A stretch of 37,280 nucleotides of DNA from assembly GCA_027604505.1 (NCBI GenBank), contig JADIIX010000179.1, positions 1-37,280 of the forward strand. The letters are read 5' to 3'. The notes below the pieces were generated by a model that was not told the DNA's origin, ran no database searches, and saw only the letters and a program-made list of their open reading frames with translations. Positions 22,519 to 33,843 of the stretch are shown here, one piece after another. The DNA is from Gonapodya sp. JEL0774 (Eukaryota > Monoblepharomycota > Monoblepharidomycetes > Monoblepharidales > Gonapodyaceae). The position numbers and the translations under genes were made by a program. How positions within the stretch are numbered: position 1 is the stretch's first letter; every line of letters begins with the position of its first letter.

Positions 22519-25500
22519 TCATCGTTGGAAGAGACCGGGGCGGACAACCGTGCCAGTAGCGTTGGCGTGGAAGAAGAGGTACAAAATGTTCCGTGCAGCA
22601 TTCCTGTCACGATTCCAAGTTATGCCACAGCCCCAGGTGGAGCATGACCTGGTGAGGACGGTGGGAACAAGTGAGATGCTCACTTCTGTGTCCATCTTCA
22701 TCAGAGCTGTTACAGCTCATGAAACTCACCGTACACCCCACAGCTTCTGCTTCGTCCCCTCGTCCTTGGGAAAGAAGGTGTGGCACCTCGAACAGATCCT
22801 TGAGGTGCGAAATTCGTCTATGAGGACCAGAGTTACCCCTCGCGTCACAAAATATCTTCGGATCAGCTTATTTGGCGATGTCCGATGTCCTTTGGACGCC
22901 TGGATTCAACGTGCCACAATCACCGACATAGCACTCACGTCTCACAGTCAAAAATTTCACTTACTTGGTGAAACTCAGCTGCACCCCAAGCTACAACACA
23001 CTCGTTCGGGTTCCTGCCACCTAAGAATTTGTCCATAAGCTGGGCTAGAGCTCGTTGTTGACCAGATTTAGCCCTAAGCCGCAGACTTGGATGTATAGAA
23101 GCGTCAATCTGTGAGTGACAAAACACTGAGAAGAGGGAATCCGAAGAAACATACAGTCGCCACCGAGGAATTGCGTAAAATCTCATCACATAAGTTAGTT
23201 CCCTCAGGCGAAACTGAAGATCAACAAGGAGAGCTGCATGATCCACCGTTTTGTACGATTTCGCACCCTTGTTAAAGGCATTGATGCGGGCATTCCCATT
23301 CATCCATTTTGTGCGGATTCTCCTGAATGAAAGTAAAGGGAAGATGTCATATGGAATAAAAGGAAGGTTTATCCATGTTTCAGAAAATGAAGAAACAATT
23401 GCGGCCGGGTTGTCAACTCACTCGTTGGCCAAGTACCCAGCACGTTCGTAATATTCGTTTGTGGTGAAGCCGCGGTTGTAGTTGGGGTTCCAATTGTTGA
23501 ATGAAACTGGATCCAAAGGGGGGGTTGCATTTGGGTGGCCAATTGGCACGTCCACAACGGCGTGATAGGTTGTGCAATCACGCCCAGGGTCACAAGAGGC
23601 GACCATTTTGCCACGAAGATCCCGCGCTGCCAAGGGCTTCTCCAGCCAACCTGCTAAGTCCAGCATCTGGCCGTGTGCTTCACGTTTTCGCATGGAGATT
23701 CGGACCCCTACACCGTCGGTTCGGAAACTGGTTTGGAAAAGGAGATAGAAGAGTGAGATGATTTATACAGAGGTAAAAGAACTCAATGACAGGAAACCCT
23801 AGGCACCTACCTGCATGCAAATTTGTGGTTTACTGTCTGGTAGTCCTCAAAATTCGTCACTTTTTTCCAAAATTCCAAAACGTCCTGCGGGGTCATATCG
23901 TCAAGGTTGGGCACCACAAAATTCCTGATTGCATCCTTCTCTCCATGCGGGAGGTGCTGATGGTTTCTCAAGGTCTTAGAAAGCTTTAAAAGCTCCCAGA
24001 GACCACCTGTAGAAAATAGCACCATGGATACCTGGGGATGACCATGGGGTGCCATGGCAAAGTGACGAAAAAGTCCACGTTTGCTTCTCTCTGAATCAAA
24101 TCCTCTCTGGATATGATACAGTGCAGGGTGCCACAAGTCCCATTCGTTTTGCAATCCGGCAGGTCGCAAATCCCTCCCACTGCAGATGGCGCGGCCGTAA
24201 TTGTAAATGGCCCGAAGTCCATCAGTGGCCCTAGCACGAAGAGTCTGATGTCCAAACACCTGCTTAACTTCCAGCCGTGTAAGAAGTGCGTCAAACTGCG
24301 GTGATAAGGAAAACGGTGACGCTGGTGAATAGATTAGCAAAAAAAAAAAAAAAAAAAACAAGTAAGCAGATCAGAAGATTATATAATGTTGAAGCTTCAA
24401 ATTCGCTGATTCAAAACTCACATCTGTAAATCAGACCGTAAGTGAATCCTGCAGCTCCTATGGCTGTGCCCCGAGAGAAAGTCACACGAGCACGTCCTAC
24501 ACCACCGTTGAAAGTCGATAACATGTTGAATATTCGACGACGAAAATCCTGTTTGACGCGGGTAGGGACATTTGTTGCCACCATATTACGAGCATTTGTG
24601 TTGAGTTCTAACTTCTACTTCTACTGCAACTGCTGCAAATACAGAGTCAAGGCCTATGAAGAGGAAGAATATAGTTGAACCAAATCTTATATATTTCGTT
24701 CATATCCTTGACATCTCACACATGCTCCCCCAACTCACCCGTTGCATCAGAAAATGGTTCTGCTCTTCGATTGGGATAGTAGTAATGTCTGGCGTATGTC
24801 GCTAGTTGTGGGAAACCATCAACAGGCTTTGGGTCGAATGGATGTTGTGGACGTTGAGAGACAGCTTGCAGGCATTGACCCTGCAAGGTAGTGCCAAACT
24901 ACAAGAGGAGGATTGCAAAATAATTTAGTTAAACACAAAAAATGCAATATTTAGAGACCTTTGAAACCGGAACTCAACTTACTTCTAGATGAGGTAATAG
25001 CAAGTCTGGAGCTTGGTAAGGGTATGCTGGTCGACCGAGACCTCGCCGAAAATGATCGCGAACCCACCCTCGCAGGGTATCAAACCTTCGTGGGTTGGGG
25101 GCTTGTGGTTGGAGAGGGATGCGGATAGGAGGAGGAGGGAGATCGGGAAGTTGTGGTCGAGCGACGTTCTCTCCGAGGTGGGGGTCATTTGGATGGGTTG
25201 CCACCCAATTGTTGTACCAAGCTTCATCCTCATCAACAAACATGCTCCATTCTGTGGTAAGCCTGTTGCTGTTGAAGTCGTGCTGCCTTTGGTGGACTAA
25301 GGTGATGAAGTTGTTATAGAGCGCCCTTGACTCCCAGGTGGCACGTGTCACCTTTGAAGGGGAAGAGATGAAGAAACGAGATGCTTTATAAGAAAAGGTA
25401 ATAACCACCAGAAAGAGAGATTGTGCAAGCTACTCACCTGCAGTGCGATGTACTCAGCATCACGTTCTAGATAGTGGAACTCCGGTTTGAAAAAGTGGCG

Positions 25501-27106
25501 AAAACCACAGGAAATGGTGAACGGCACACCAGTAGGATTCTCTCCACCGAAGTTGACATTTGCCCTCAAATACGTATGTCGCCCCCCATATGCTGGGTTT
25601 GTAGTATCTACATCAGCACCTTCAGAGGGGAAATAGAACGATCAGAACATGCTTTTGGCTCCCAAAATATACTCTCTTGCATCAAAACAGAGTGACTTTA
25701 GACTTACCTGGGGCTGCTTGACCAATAGCAACTGGATTCAAGGTGATTGACTGTGGTGGATTCGAGGGACCAGCTCCAGAAGGCTCTGGAGCAGGTGGAG
25801 TGCTTGGTTTCATAGGCTGTGGAGCAGGGGCTGAGTTGACGTAGTTGTGGAAAGAGCCAGAGTAACAGAGTTGGATTGAACAGAAGTATAGGTTTCGGAC
25901 GGAGGTCAAGGGCGACGTAGTGATGACGGGTAGACAGGGGAGACAATAAACAGGATTAATTAAAGACGTGGTGAAAGCTGACAAGATTTCCAATTGCACT
26001 TTGTACACACCGTTTGGGCGTCGAGGTGGGACTTGCACGTAAGACGGTGGCAGTAGAGCTGAAGTTGGCTCCTCCCTCGCATGCAAACCCGGTGGTGGTG
26101 CGCTTGGACGTAGAAGTGGTGAGAGAAAGGATGGTGTAGATGGAGTTGGGGGAGGTGTAGGTGGAGGCCGGGAGAACAGACTTGGTGCACATGGTGGAGA
26201 GATGTAATGTGCCAAGGGTATTGCATCTTCAGGTGATGAAGGAGGAGACTGCAGAGGTGCAGGGGGCAATGCGGGATTTAAGTGAGGTGATGCCAGAGGT
26301 GCTTGAGGTAACTCAGGATGGGGGTGAGGTGATGTCATTGGTGTGGTAAATGATGGGGAATCAGAGTAAAACATAGAGTCTGTTGGAGAAATTGAAGAGA
26401 GTAGAATTTGGGGTTAAGCGGTGTTTGCAAAGTCAGAGTTGTCATGCAGGTAGTCGATGTTCAAAATGAAGAAAGGTGATGTGGGTATGTCGTAGGCAGA
26501 ATTGCTGGTAAATTCAATCTCAAAGAAACACTCACCGTCAAGATTCATATGCAAATCTTGATCGTCAAATTCCGAGATTTCGTCGTCGTCGTTGGTGCGA
26601 GGGCCACGATTCCTCCTTTGTCCACTCTGTAGAAAGGAATTAAATAGGAGTGGTCGAGGAATTGGGGATACGTGAAGAAGACACAAGTCAGATCCAGAAG
26701 ATCAAAAGCAAAAAACTATGATGTTGCATGACAAATATACCTTTTGCACTCCAAGATAAGGGCAGCTCCCATTGGAGCGTGTGGTGTGACCCAACCACCC
26801 ACATAAGGCACAGAGTGGTGGCAGATGTTGAACTGGTGGGCACTTCCGACTATGCTGCCTGCGAGCCTCCCAGCAGGTCTTTGCAATGGTGCACCGAGCT
26901 CCTGACCTCCTGCGCGGCTCCTCTGTCAATGATGTGGCGCCTCTTCTTGCACGATATTCGTCCATGTGCCTTCCCTCTGCCAACAACTGCTCATTCCTGG
27001 CTTTGTCTTCAGCTTTCTTTGCCGCCCGCCTTTCCCTCCATCTTATTGTCTTGGCAGAGGGTGATGCCCTGTTGCGGCAAATGGGACGTGCGACATCTGA
27101 TGCCAT
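22519..27106 (-). CDS. Fanzor: Fanzor: eukaryotic TnpB-like RNA-guided RuvC nuclease
   Basis: Fanzors are eukaryotic TnpB homologues, and tested members cut DNA guided by an omega/f RNA. Fourteen exons: 27106-26741, 26626-26536, 26379-26011, 25830-25708, 25619-25438, 25351-24983, 24898-24739, 24607-24422, 24321-23811, 23727-23422, 23322-23155, 23085-22965, 22899-22730, 22648-22519. They close in frame with no stop and encode 1083 residues. Residues 99-115 form a zinc knuckle (CALCGWLGH..C); about 153-316 is proline-rich and disordered. The TnpB core follows: FRTDGVGVRI (787-796); RuvC-I CDPGRD with Asp832; the QQRAL helix; VVAWGAAEF (974-982); KGHRTSPNK; LIDEFRTS with Glu1013; zinc cysteines 1020, 1023, 1043 and 1048; and RuvC-III NRDRNAARN with Asp1055. 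I found no partner transposase or terminal repeats. Exon 8/9 and 11/12 borders were chosen by phase and similarity. Confidence 0.92.
24340..24358 (+). repeat. poly(A) run (poly(T) on the Fanzor strand) in intron 8
   Basis: A run of about 19 A residues on the plus strand. On the gene strand it is a T run shortly before the CACCAG acceptor of exon 9, where it can act as the polypyrimidine tract. Confidence 0.85.
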
Positions 27107-27640
27107 GTACTTGCTCTAGAGGGAAGTGACGTAAAACTTGGGCTTAATCACACAGGCCTTTTGAGCGCCTAACTTGCCGCATTTGCCGCACTTGCCACTC
27201 ATTTGCTTTTGCATGACTGAGCACATGACTGTGTGCAACGTGGGAAAGAGAAAATAATGACGTGTCCAGCAGATGACTGTGTGCAACGTGGGAAAGAGTA
27301 AATAATGACGTGTCCACAGTCACAGCTTGCTCCCTGTAATCAGCGCAAGAAAATCCACGTGAGCTCAAGAAGTTTTGAAGTGTGTCTCCGCGCTGTGTTG
27401 GAAAGTGGTCTCATGGGGTCGGTCGAAAGAACAATGATGAACGGATTCGCGAAGCTCTTGATTCTGAGGGAGACTGACGGTGTCTAGACTGGACCCTTTA
27501 AACTCATTACTAATTTCTCTATACTGTGTAACGTATGCCTTCACGTGTGGAGAAGCTCTTTCCACTGAGGTGTCTGCTGGGCCTGGCAGATTACCGTTGG
27601 TGGAAAAGTTTGCACACTATCTGGAAAAAAGATTTTAGTT
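27107..27640. promoter_or_regulatory. upstream region of the Fanzor gene
   Basis: Non-coding DNA before the Fanzor start codon. It contains a short stretch of related TTGCCGCA/TTGCCACT units (about 27173-27202) and the 44-bp direct-repeat pair annotated separately. No TATA box is evident on the minus strand near the start. Confidence 0.4.
27225..27316. repeat. 44-bp direct repeat pair with TGACGTG motifs
   Basis: Copies 27225-27268 and 27273-27316 are nearly identical, with four bases between them. Each contains CAACGTGGG and ends AATAATGACGTGTCCA. TGACGTG is a bZIP/CRE-type half-site. They lie 119-210 bp upstream of the Fanzor start codon, so they may be duplicated control sites or part of the element's end structure. 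Confidence 0.85.
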
Positions 27641-29557
27641 TAAACAAATTAGTTAAGCATGCCGTTGTGAAAGCAGGGTAAGGGGGCCTTGGCCTAATCG
27701 ACAGCCTTATTCCCTGGCATTTGGACCATGTACCAGGTCGACCTTTTGAATTCAGCACCGCGCAGCGCAAAATTTACTTTTGGATACGGGAAATGGCTAT
27801 TATTGTGTTGATTCCAAGTTTCAACATGCTTTACTGAAGTGTTACCAAATTATATGATGTACATTCCCACAAAAAAGTTGGTTTCCTGAGATTCGCAAGT
27901 GTTTCGAAGACAGGTCGCTCAACGGGGAAGAGGGATGAAACATGCAGTTGACACTCATTAAGCACCGTTTAATTGTGTGTTTGTAGAGCTCAAGCTCGCT
28001 TAAATCTGTTCACAGGTTCCTGAGAAAACTGTGGTTGACGGTTTTGGTGACACAGCAGCACCCCACCCCAAAAACTGAACGTGGCTCCTTGCACTCAGCA
28101 ATTCTCAAAGTCGAATCAAAAATACTGAGACGAGGTTTCGGTAGATGGGCGAGGGTGGGGGGCAAGAAGGAGGTGCCGGCGAACTGCGGTAGTGTGTCGT
28201 GTGAGGTCTTGTTTGGAGAGGATCACTTGGCTTTCGTGAAATCACCTGTGTGTTGGCACACTTCCAATGATGTATGCAACTGGTTCTGTGAATTGCGGGT
28301 GATGGCGGTGAGGGCAAAGGAGAAAGAAACCCGCAAGTTGATCGGGACAATGTTGGACCTTAACAGAGAATGACGTGAGTGATACCTCACAACAACGTAC
28401 CAAAAAGCTTCCAAATTTGCCTTCGTGACTCCAGATTCCCAAGTTCCGGTGAAACCATGGAAGTAGGGTGGTTGGCGTCGTATGCTGAACCCCAGGTGTG
28501 ACCAGGCGTCAAACGCAATCGGGCAACACAGGAAGCACATCGCACTCACATCTGTACTGAATGAAGTCTTGGATTCGGCAAATCAATGGGCCTTGAATCC
28601 AATGGAGCGGTTTGAGAGATGATAAACCGCTATGGAGTCTAGACACGACGAGGACGAGGGGAGAAGGCGGGGGCGGATGTGGAAGCGCGGGAATCACACG
28701 GGTATGGTTGTTGAAATATTGCAGACAGGGGGATTGTGGCTTTTAGTCGGGATTTGAATTTATATGTCAGTCCGTCTCTGAGTTTGAAGAATATGAGAAC
28801 CCCCCCCCCTCCCGTCCAAGATGCTGTGACCCTAATATTTTGTGTCGGTCACAAGAATCGCTGCCACATGGGCTGAATGCCTGCTGCCTTTTCGACGGCC
28901 TGCATTCCCTTCTGTTCCATGCAATTCGAGGCCCGTTTTCTCTTTGTCGCCCCCATCACTTCGCTTTCTCATGCCTTTTTTTGCCCCATCTTCCCTCCCG
29001 AGGGCGAATCGGCCTCAAATCAGCTTTGGACCGGTGACTGTCCCCCCTCCCCCCGCCCACTTCTCAATCTCGAGTCACCAGCTGCACCCTCCAATCGCCT
29101 TCTTTGTCTCATTTTGAAGCATTGGATGCCGCCTATGCAACTCGGGGGGCATCCTCGGAGATGCCTCGGTTGGCAACTAAATAACTGTTCAGTGACTGGA
29201 TTCGTCACGAACAGATCCAGACGCAGTCAACGCAGGTTGTTGTCGTATAAACTCAGCCAAGCAGAAGCTGGAGCTTCCTTTTGAGTAAAAATTGCAGCTT
29301 ACATTTTGCCGCGTCTGCCTCCTCTAATTGTGCCTGCTCGCTTTTCTTCACCTGAACATGGGACCGTCTCTCATTCATCGGATACCATTCAAGTGTGGCT
29401 GCATGGAACGTCCTCAACCAATGCTCAGTGGCTGGTGAGCACAACTGTTGTTCGATAGATTTGTGAAAGTGCCGCCGCCCCACCCTCTCTGCTCATTCTT
29501 TCTCAGTCTGATCCCGTGTCTTCATGTTTAGCATTCCACTTCAATTTTGATGTTGGG
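27641..29557. other. no gene recognised
   Basis: Overlapping short frames on both strands, including one of 112 residues at 28035-28373, show no recognisable domain or intron pattern. A C-rich run is at 28801-28809. I see no RNA gene or mobile-element end here. Confidence 0.4.
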
Positions 29558-29835
29558 CATTGAGCATCGCGGAGCGTCAAAGGTCGTCTGGTGTAAGGTG
29601 GTCTACCTAGTGGCATTTTTACCGTCGCCGGGACAGGCGCCAAACGCTTGTACGTACCGGAGATGCCGAGCTGTACAGAGGTCAAAAGGCCTCAATGTTG
29701 TTGGTGGACATTGAGCATCGCGGAGCGTCAAAGGTTGTCTGGTGTAAGGTGGTCTACCTAGTGGCATTTTTACCGACACCGGGACAGGCGCCAAACGCTT
29801 GTACGTACCGGAGATGCCGAGCTGTGCAGAGGTCA
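29558..29835. repeat. 127-bp direct repeat pair
   Basis: Copy 1 (29558-29684) and copy 2 (29709-29835) are nearly identical from CATTGAGCATCGCGGAGCG to CAGAGGTCA, separated by 24 bp. Inside each is GGACAGGCGCCAAACGCTTG. The few differences are mainly transitions, so the duplication looks recent. The frames inside show no known protein. Confidence 0.9.
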
Positions 29836-31525
29836 GGCTGCCCACCGCAGCACGAAAAGTGAAGGTCACATATAAATTGTCTGTACTGCTCATCCCGCCT
29901 TTATTTTCCCTGACGCCGCGATGATTTGCAGCGGTGGAGTCAGGCAGAGCTGCGGCCTCCAGTCCAAACCACACCGCTCTGCCTCGACTTTCCACTCCCC
30001 TGTCTACCCTTCTCTCCCTCGGCACCCTCAGCATCAGCAAACTTTCCTTTTTGCCCCCAACCCCTTTTTCTCCTGTTATCTTGGTGCGTCTGTGCCAATC
30101 TCGTTCCACTCGTTCACTAGCACCTCCATTCCCCCCCTATGTTCCCTCCCGTGAGTGAGTGCCAAGACTCCTGTTGCAAATTGGAGTCAATGCTGTTGTG
30201 CCGAGAAGCTACCCGGGAATGATGGAGCCAGGTGAGTGGGTGGTAATGTGTGCGGCGAACCGGAGAGTCGGTCCCCGTGACATGGAGCATCTCGCTATCT
30301 GCATCTCTTTTTTGCTGCGTTGTACCTCTTTCATGGCTCCCATCCCTCTCTGGTTCCTTCCCTTGTCCCCTCCCCAGACTCACGGCAATCCGTCCCGAAC
30401 CACCTCACTCCACCTTATTACCCATATCCAATCCGTTACACCAATTGAAACAGCAGCGCAGAGAATGAAACTCCGATCCACGTGAGACCGAAACCTGGGG
30501 GGCACAGGCCAGTGAAAGTTGGCGGCGACAGGCTGACAGTGGCGTCATTGTCTGCGCGTGGCATGGGGTGCGGGCTATCAGGCAAAAGGGGAAGAAGAAG
30601 AATGGACACAATGGATTTCTGCGAGTGCCGAACAGGTGAGTGAGGCCAGTGGGAATGCGAGGTGACCGTAAGGGAGGAAGTGCGGCATGTTAAAATGAAG
30701 AACTTGTGCTCTCCATATAAATTGCGTAGATGAACGTTGAGATGCATGTCAGGATCAGTGTGAATTCAGGTGAGTGGTGTTCAAGCGGGAAGGGCGAGGC
30801 AAACAGGGTAGCGGTGAGAGCGGCGTGGTCTGGCAGTGACGGGAAGGGGAGCGGGAACGGGAACAGGTGAGGGGGAGTACGGTGGGCCTGGGGGCGACGG
30901 GAAGCGGAACGGGAACGGGAACAGGTGGCGGAGAGTGCGGTGTGGTCTGGGGGTATCAGGAAGGTGAGGGACGTTCGGAACTGTACACACTACACAGGCG
31001 CTCAAGAGGAGGCAAAAGTGAACATCATGGACAGTGAACAGGGGAAGACCTTGTGGGACTTGGGGCACGCAGGAGCAATCGAATGTTATTAAAGCACCAA
31101 AGGGAGGAGATGGGTACTTGAGAGCCGACGGCACATTATCTTTGTCAGTTGCAGTAGGGTTTGTAATCAAAATTAGGAGTCCCTGTTTTTTTGGCGCTTC
31201 GCGCGAATGACAATCGGACCAGTGGTCCAGATACGGTGATACTGCCCCCTGTGACGCCACCCAGGCGTCGACGAACCGATTTCATTTTCTGGAGGGATAG
31301 TAAATTCCACAAACGCAGTCCGCGTCAAGTAAGAGAGATTCAGCCGTGCTCCGTGTTTTTTCCGGCAGTTTGCTCATGCCAGTTTTAGCCTCCGTTTCAC
31401 CCACCAAGACCCTCCAACAGCCTCTGCCGACCGCCGCCACCCGCCTTCACCTCTCAACTTCTCGCGCGTGCATCTTTCACATATTGTCTCCCTCTCATTG
31501 TCCTTCTACCATCGCACCATCTTCC
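29836..31525. other. no gene recognised
   Basis: Low-complexity and repeat-like sequence, with a GGGAACGGGAACAGGTG-type repeat near 30840-30930 and two CATATAAATTG strings near 29870 and 30714. Many open frames overlap on both strands, none with a convincing domain. The last few hundred bases should include the promoter of the gene starting at 31526. Confidence 0.4.
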
Positions 31526-33208
31526 ATGGCGAAGCGCAATGTCAAAAGAGAGCCATTCAAATCGGACTTGTCGCAATGGGAGGACTTGGGGGAACTGGAG
31601 GAAGATGGAATGATGTATGCCAGTGGCAAGGGAAAAGAGCAGGAAGTGGAGGTTCCCTCCTCCACTGCGAAATGGAAACGTACACACTACTCACGCGCAC
31701 GAGCTGCACCTCAGCGTTACGGTTTCACTTCCCCGCCTACCATCGCAGTTAAATTCAAACAACCCGCACGGCGCAACCGCAACCAATCACCAAAAGATGT
31801 GGAAATCAAACCACGCAAAGCAACACCTACCGTCCGGCAGAAGCGATCCCAGCCCAAAGACAATCGCAAGGAAACCCCGCCTGAACCTGATTTGTCCGAC
31901 GAATGTGAAATTCCCAACTGGTCTGAGTGGGAGAGCTTGGGGGAATGGGAAGAATCAGACGCAAGATCCGCCAGGGCTGTCGACGGAATGGAATTGGAAG
32001 TCCTCCCAGTAGTTTGGGTGAGTCGCACTGCAACGAGGATTGATTGATGGTGTGTTGGCTCCTATTTTGCATTTCAGGTGCCCCAAAAAGACCCACTACG
32101 CCTACCACACATCAAATACAGCACTCTGGTGCAACATTCACGCACGAAGGTCAACCAGAAGAAGGACTCGGCTGTGCTCAACAACATGGACCGCTCCAAC
32201 ATTACCCTCCAAATCGACAAGACCGTCACCTTGTCAGACGGACATCTGCTTGGTCAGCACAAATCGAATGTAGTTCCCCCGGAGGAGAGGCCTTATTGGA
32301 GAATGGCGCTTAGGACAGTCCGTTATAGGCCCAAAGGAAAGGCAGACAAAGCACTCTATCTGGGGGGGTGGGGAAAATACGCCCAAAGATTCCGGCCTAC
32401 AAGGGACACTCGGATCCTTTCCAGGACTCATCAGAGTATCCGTTGGTCCAAAGTCAACGGAAAGCACGTGCTTTTAGTTGCGGGGAGGAGCTCCCTCTAT
32501 GCAGGGAATCTTTCTCTCTCCTTTGACCGTCGGCACTACAAACGGCAGATTAAGTATAACAAGGCGCTGCAGGATGATGTCAAGAAGCGTCTTCGTGGCA
32601 AAGATAAGAGTACTTGGCGCATGCCAGGAAAGTCGCACACAACCTGTGGCATTATCACTGGAGATGTGGAGCGGGCGTCTGTGGATCAAAACCACCAAGG
32701 TCACACTGACCCTAGGGATTACCCAAAGGACAGAACTGTCTGCATCTTCAGTGGGAAGGACTGCCAGGACTGTGAGAATAAGGGGCATGTCCTGTCCACC
32801 CTGATTCCTGAACCGGATGGGACAAACACCTTGCATCATTTCAGAGCTGCTCCAGGAGACGCCATACTTTTAGCGTCAGCGGCATTGCCACATATGTTGT
32901 GGTCGCAGTGCGAATCGTGCGTAGAAGGGTTTGCCACCTTTGTGCACTTCACCCACACCGAGGACCACCGTGCTGCGAAGGAGGCGTATGAGAAGCGGTA
33001 CGCAAAGCAAACACCAGAGGAGGAAGCTCAGGCCCGCGCAGAGTTCAACAAGTTTGGCAAAAGGAGGGGTAGACAGTCCAGGGAGAAAAAGAAGGTGCGG
33101 GAGAAGACTGAGAAGAACAGGAAACGTAAGCGGTCAAAGAAGGACAGGGCTTTGGTGAAGAAGAGGAAGTTGGAGGAGCTTCAGGTGACCAGCGAGATGG
33201 CAGGTTAA
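31526..33208 (+). CDS. putative 2OG-Fe(II) oxygenase-like protein (distant TET/JBP-like), basic C terminus
   Basis: Two exons, 31526-32017 and 32078-33208, joined by a 60-bp GTGAGT...TTTCAG intron, encode 540 residues. The N-terminal third is charged and disordered, with a repeated WE(D/S)LGE motif (QWEDLGELEED and EWESLGEWEES). The C-terminal half has features of a double-stranded beta-helix oxygenase: GHTDPRDYPKD gives an HxD pair, followed by FRAAPGDAILLASAALPHML with a distal histidine, then EGFATFVHFTH. This order resembles fungal TET/JBP-type 2-oxoglutarate dioxygenases, which are common in basidiomycete mobile DNA. A very basic tail (REKKKVREKTEKNRKRKRSK) suggests nuclear or nucleic-acid association. 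The oxygenase call is tentative because the usual arginine for 2OG binding is not clear to me. Confidence 0.5.
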
Positions 33209-33843
33209 GCGTTGGAGAGTTGATGCCCCGAGGAAAGATGGCGCCTGTGATGGGGAGTTCCCGGAGTTTGGGATTTGAATCGTGCTAATTTTCGATGGAA
33301 TACATGCGCTATGAGGGTTAAGCGAACAGTATGTACAGTGCGGTAACTAGAATGTATTTCGAGAGTGTACAAGATACGTGAAAGTGAGACCACTGCCGTC
33401 CGACCCCTGCCTGCCTCTCCGTCCCGCACGCCCCCTCGCCCCAACAGCCGCCCCCGCAAGGCCACCAGTTCACCACTGCGCAGTCCTCGCGCAGGTAAGG
33501 TCCGGTGATCGTATTGTTTCCAGGCGTCTTACATGACTCGCAGGGACTTCTGTCAGTGGAAACGTGTCACCTAATCGCATTTGAATCTCAAACCAGGATG
33601 GCCTTCACCACCAAGCCAGAGGAAGGAGGAAGCTGGGATGGGGGTGCTTGCTCGAGGTACCCGTGGTCGAAATGCCAGGGCTTGTAGAAATTTGAATAGA
33701 GCTTGAAGGCAAGACAACCCATCCTCTCGCCATTGATCTGCACGGTAAACAAACACCGCTCGTGCAGGGGGTCCATCAACGTATGACTGTTTATATGTAT
33801 ATCAAGTGTAACAAATCCAAATACATTCAAGCCAGACAAATAT
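33209..33843. other. no gene recognised
   Basis: Intergenic stretch between the convergent oxygenase-like gene and the minus-strand gene ending at 33844. Short frames only. It should contain both 3' untranslated regions. Confidence 0.35.

Noticed and set aside
22514-23038. 174-residue plus-strand frame
   Set aside because: It is antisense to the last Fanzor exons, which carry the RuvC-III and zinc motifs.
23111-23155. read-through of the Fanzor frame without an intron after exon 11
   Set aside because: The frame is open, but a GTATGT donor and a CCAAG acceptor give a 69-bp intron in phase and restore a better match (RWRLLRLRAKSGQQRAL) to the family.
27161-27316. CRISPR-like array
   Set aside because: Only two repeat copies with a four-base gap, in a eukaryotic genome; it is a simple direct duplication.
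29603-30109. 168-residue minus-strand frame
   Set aside because: Its apparent internal repeat is just the 127-bp DNA duplication read through; no domain or intron support.
30781-31260. 159-residue minus-strand frame rich in P, R and F
   Set aside because: The composition comes from the GGGAACGGGAACAGG-type DNA repeat; no conserved feature.
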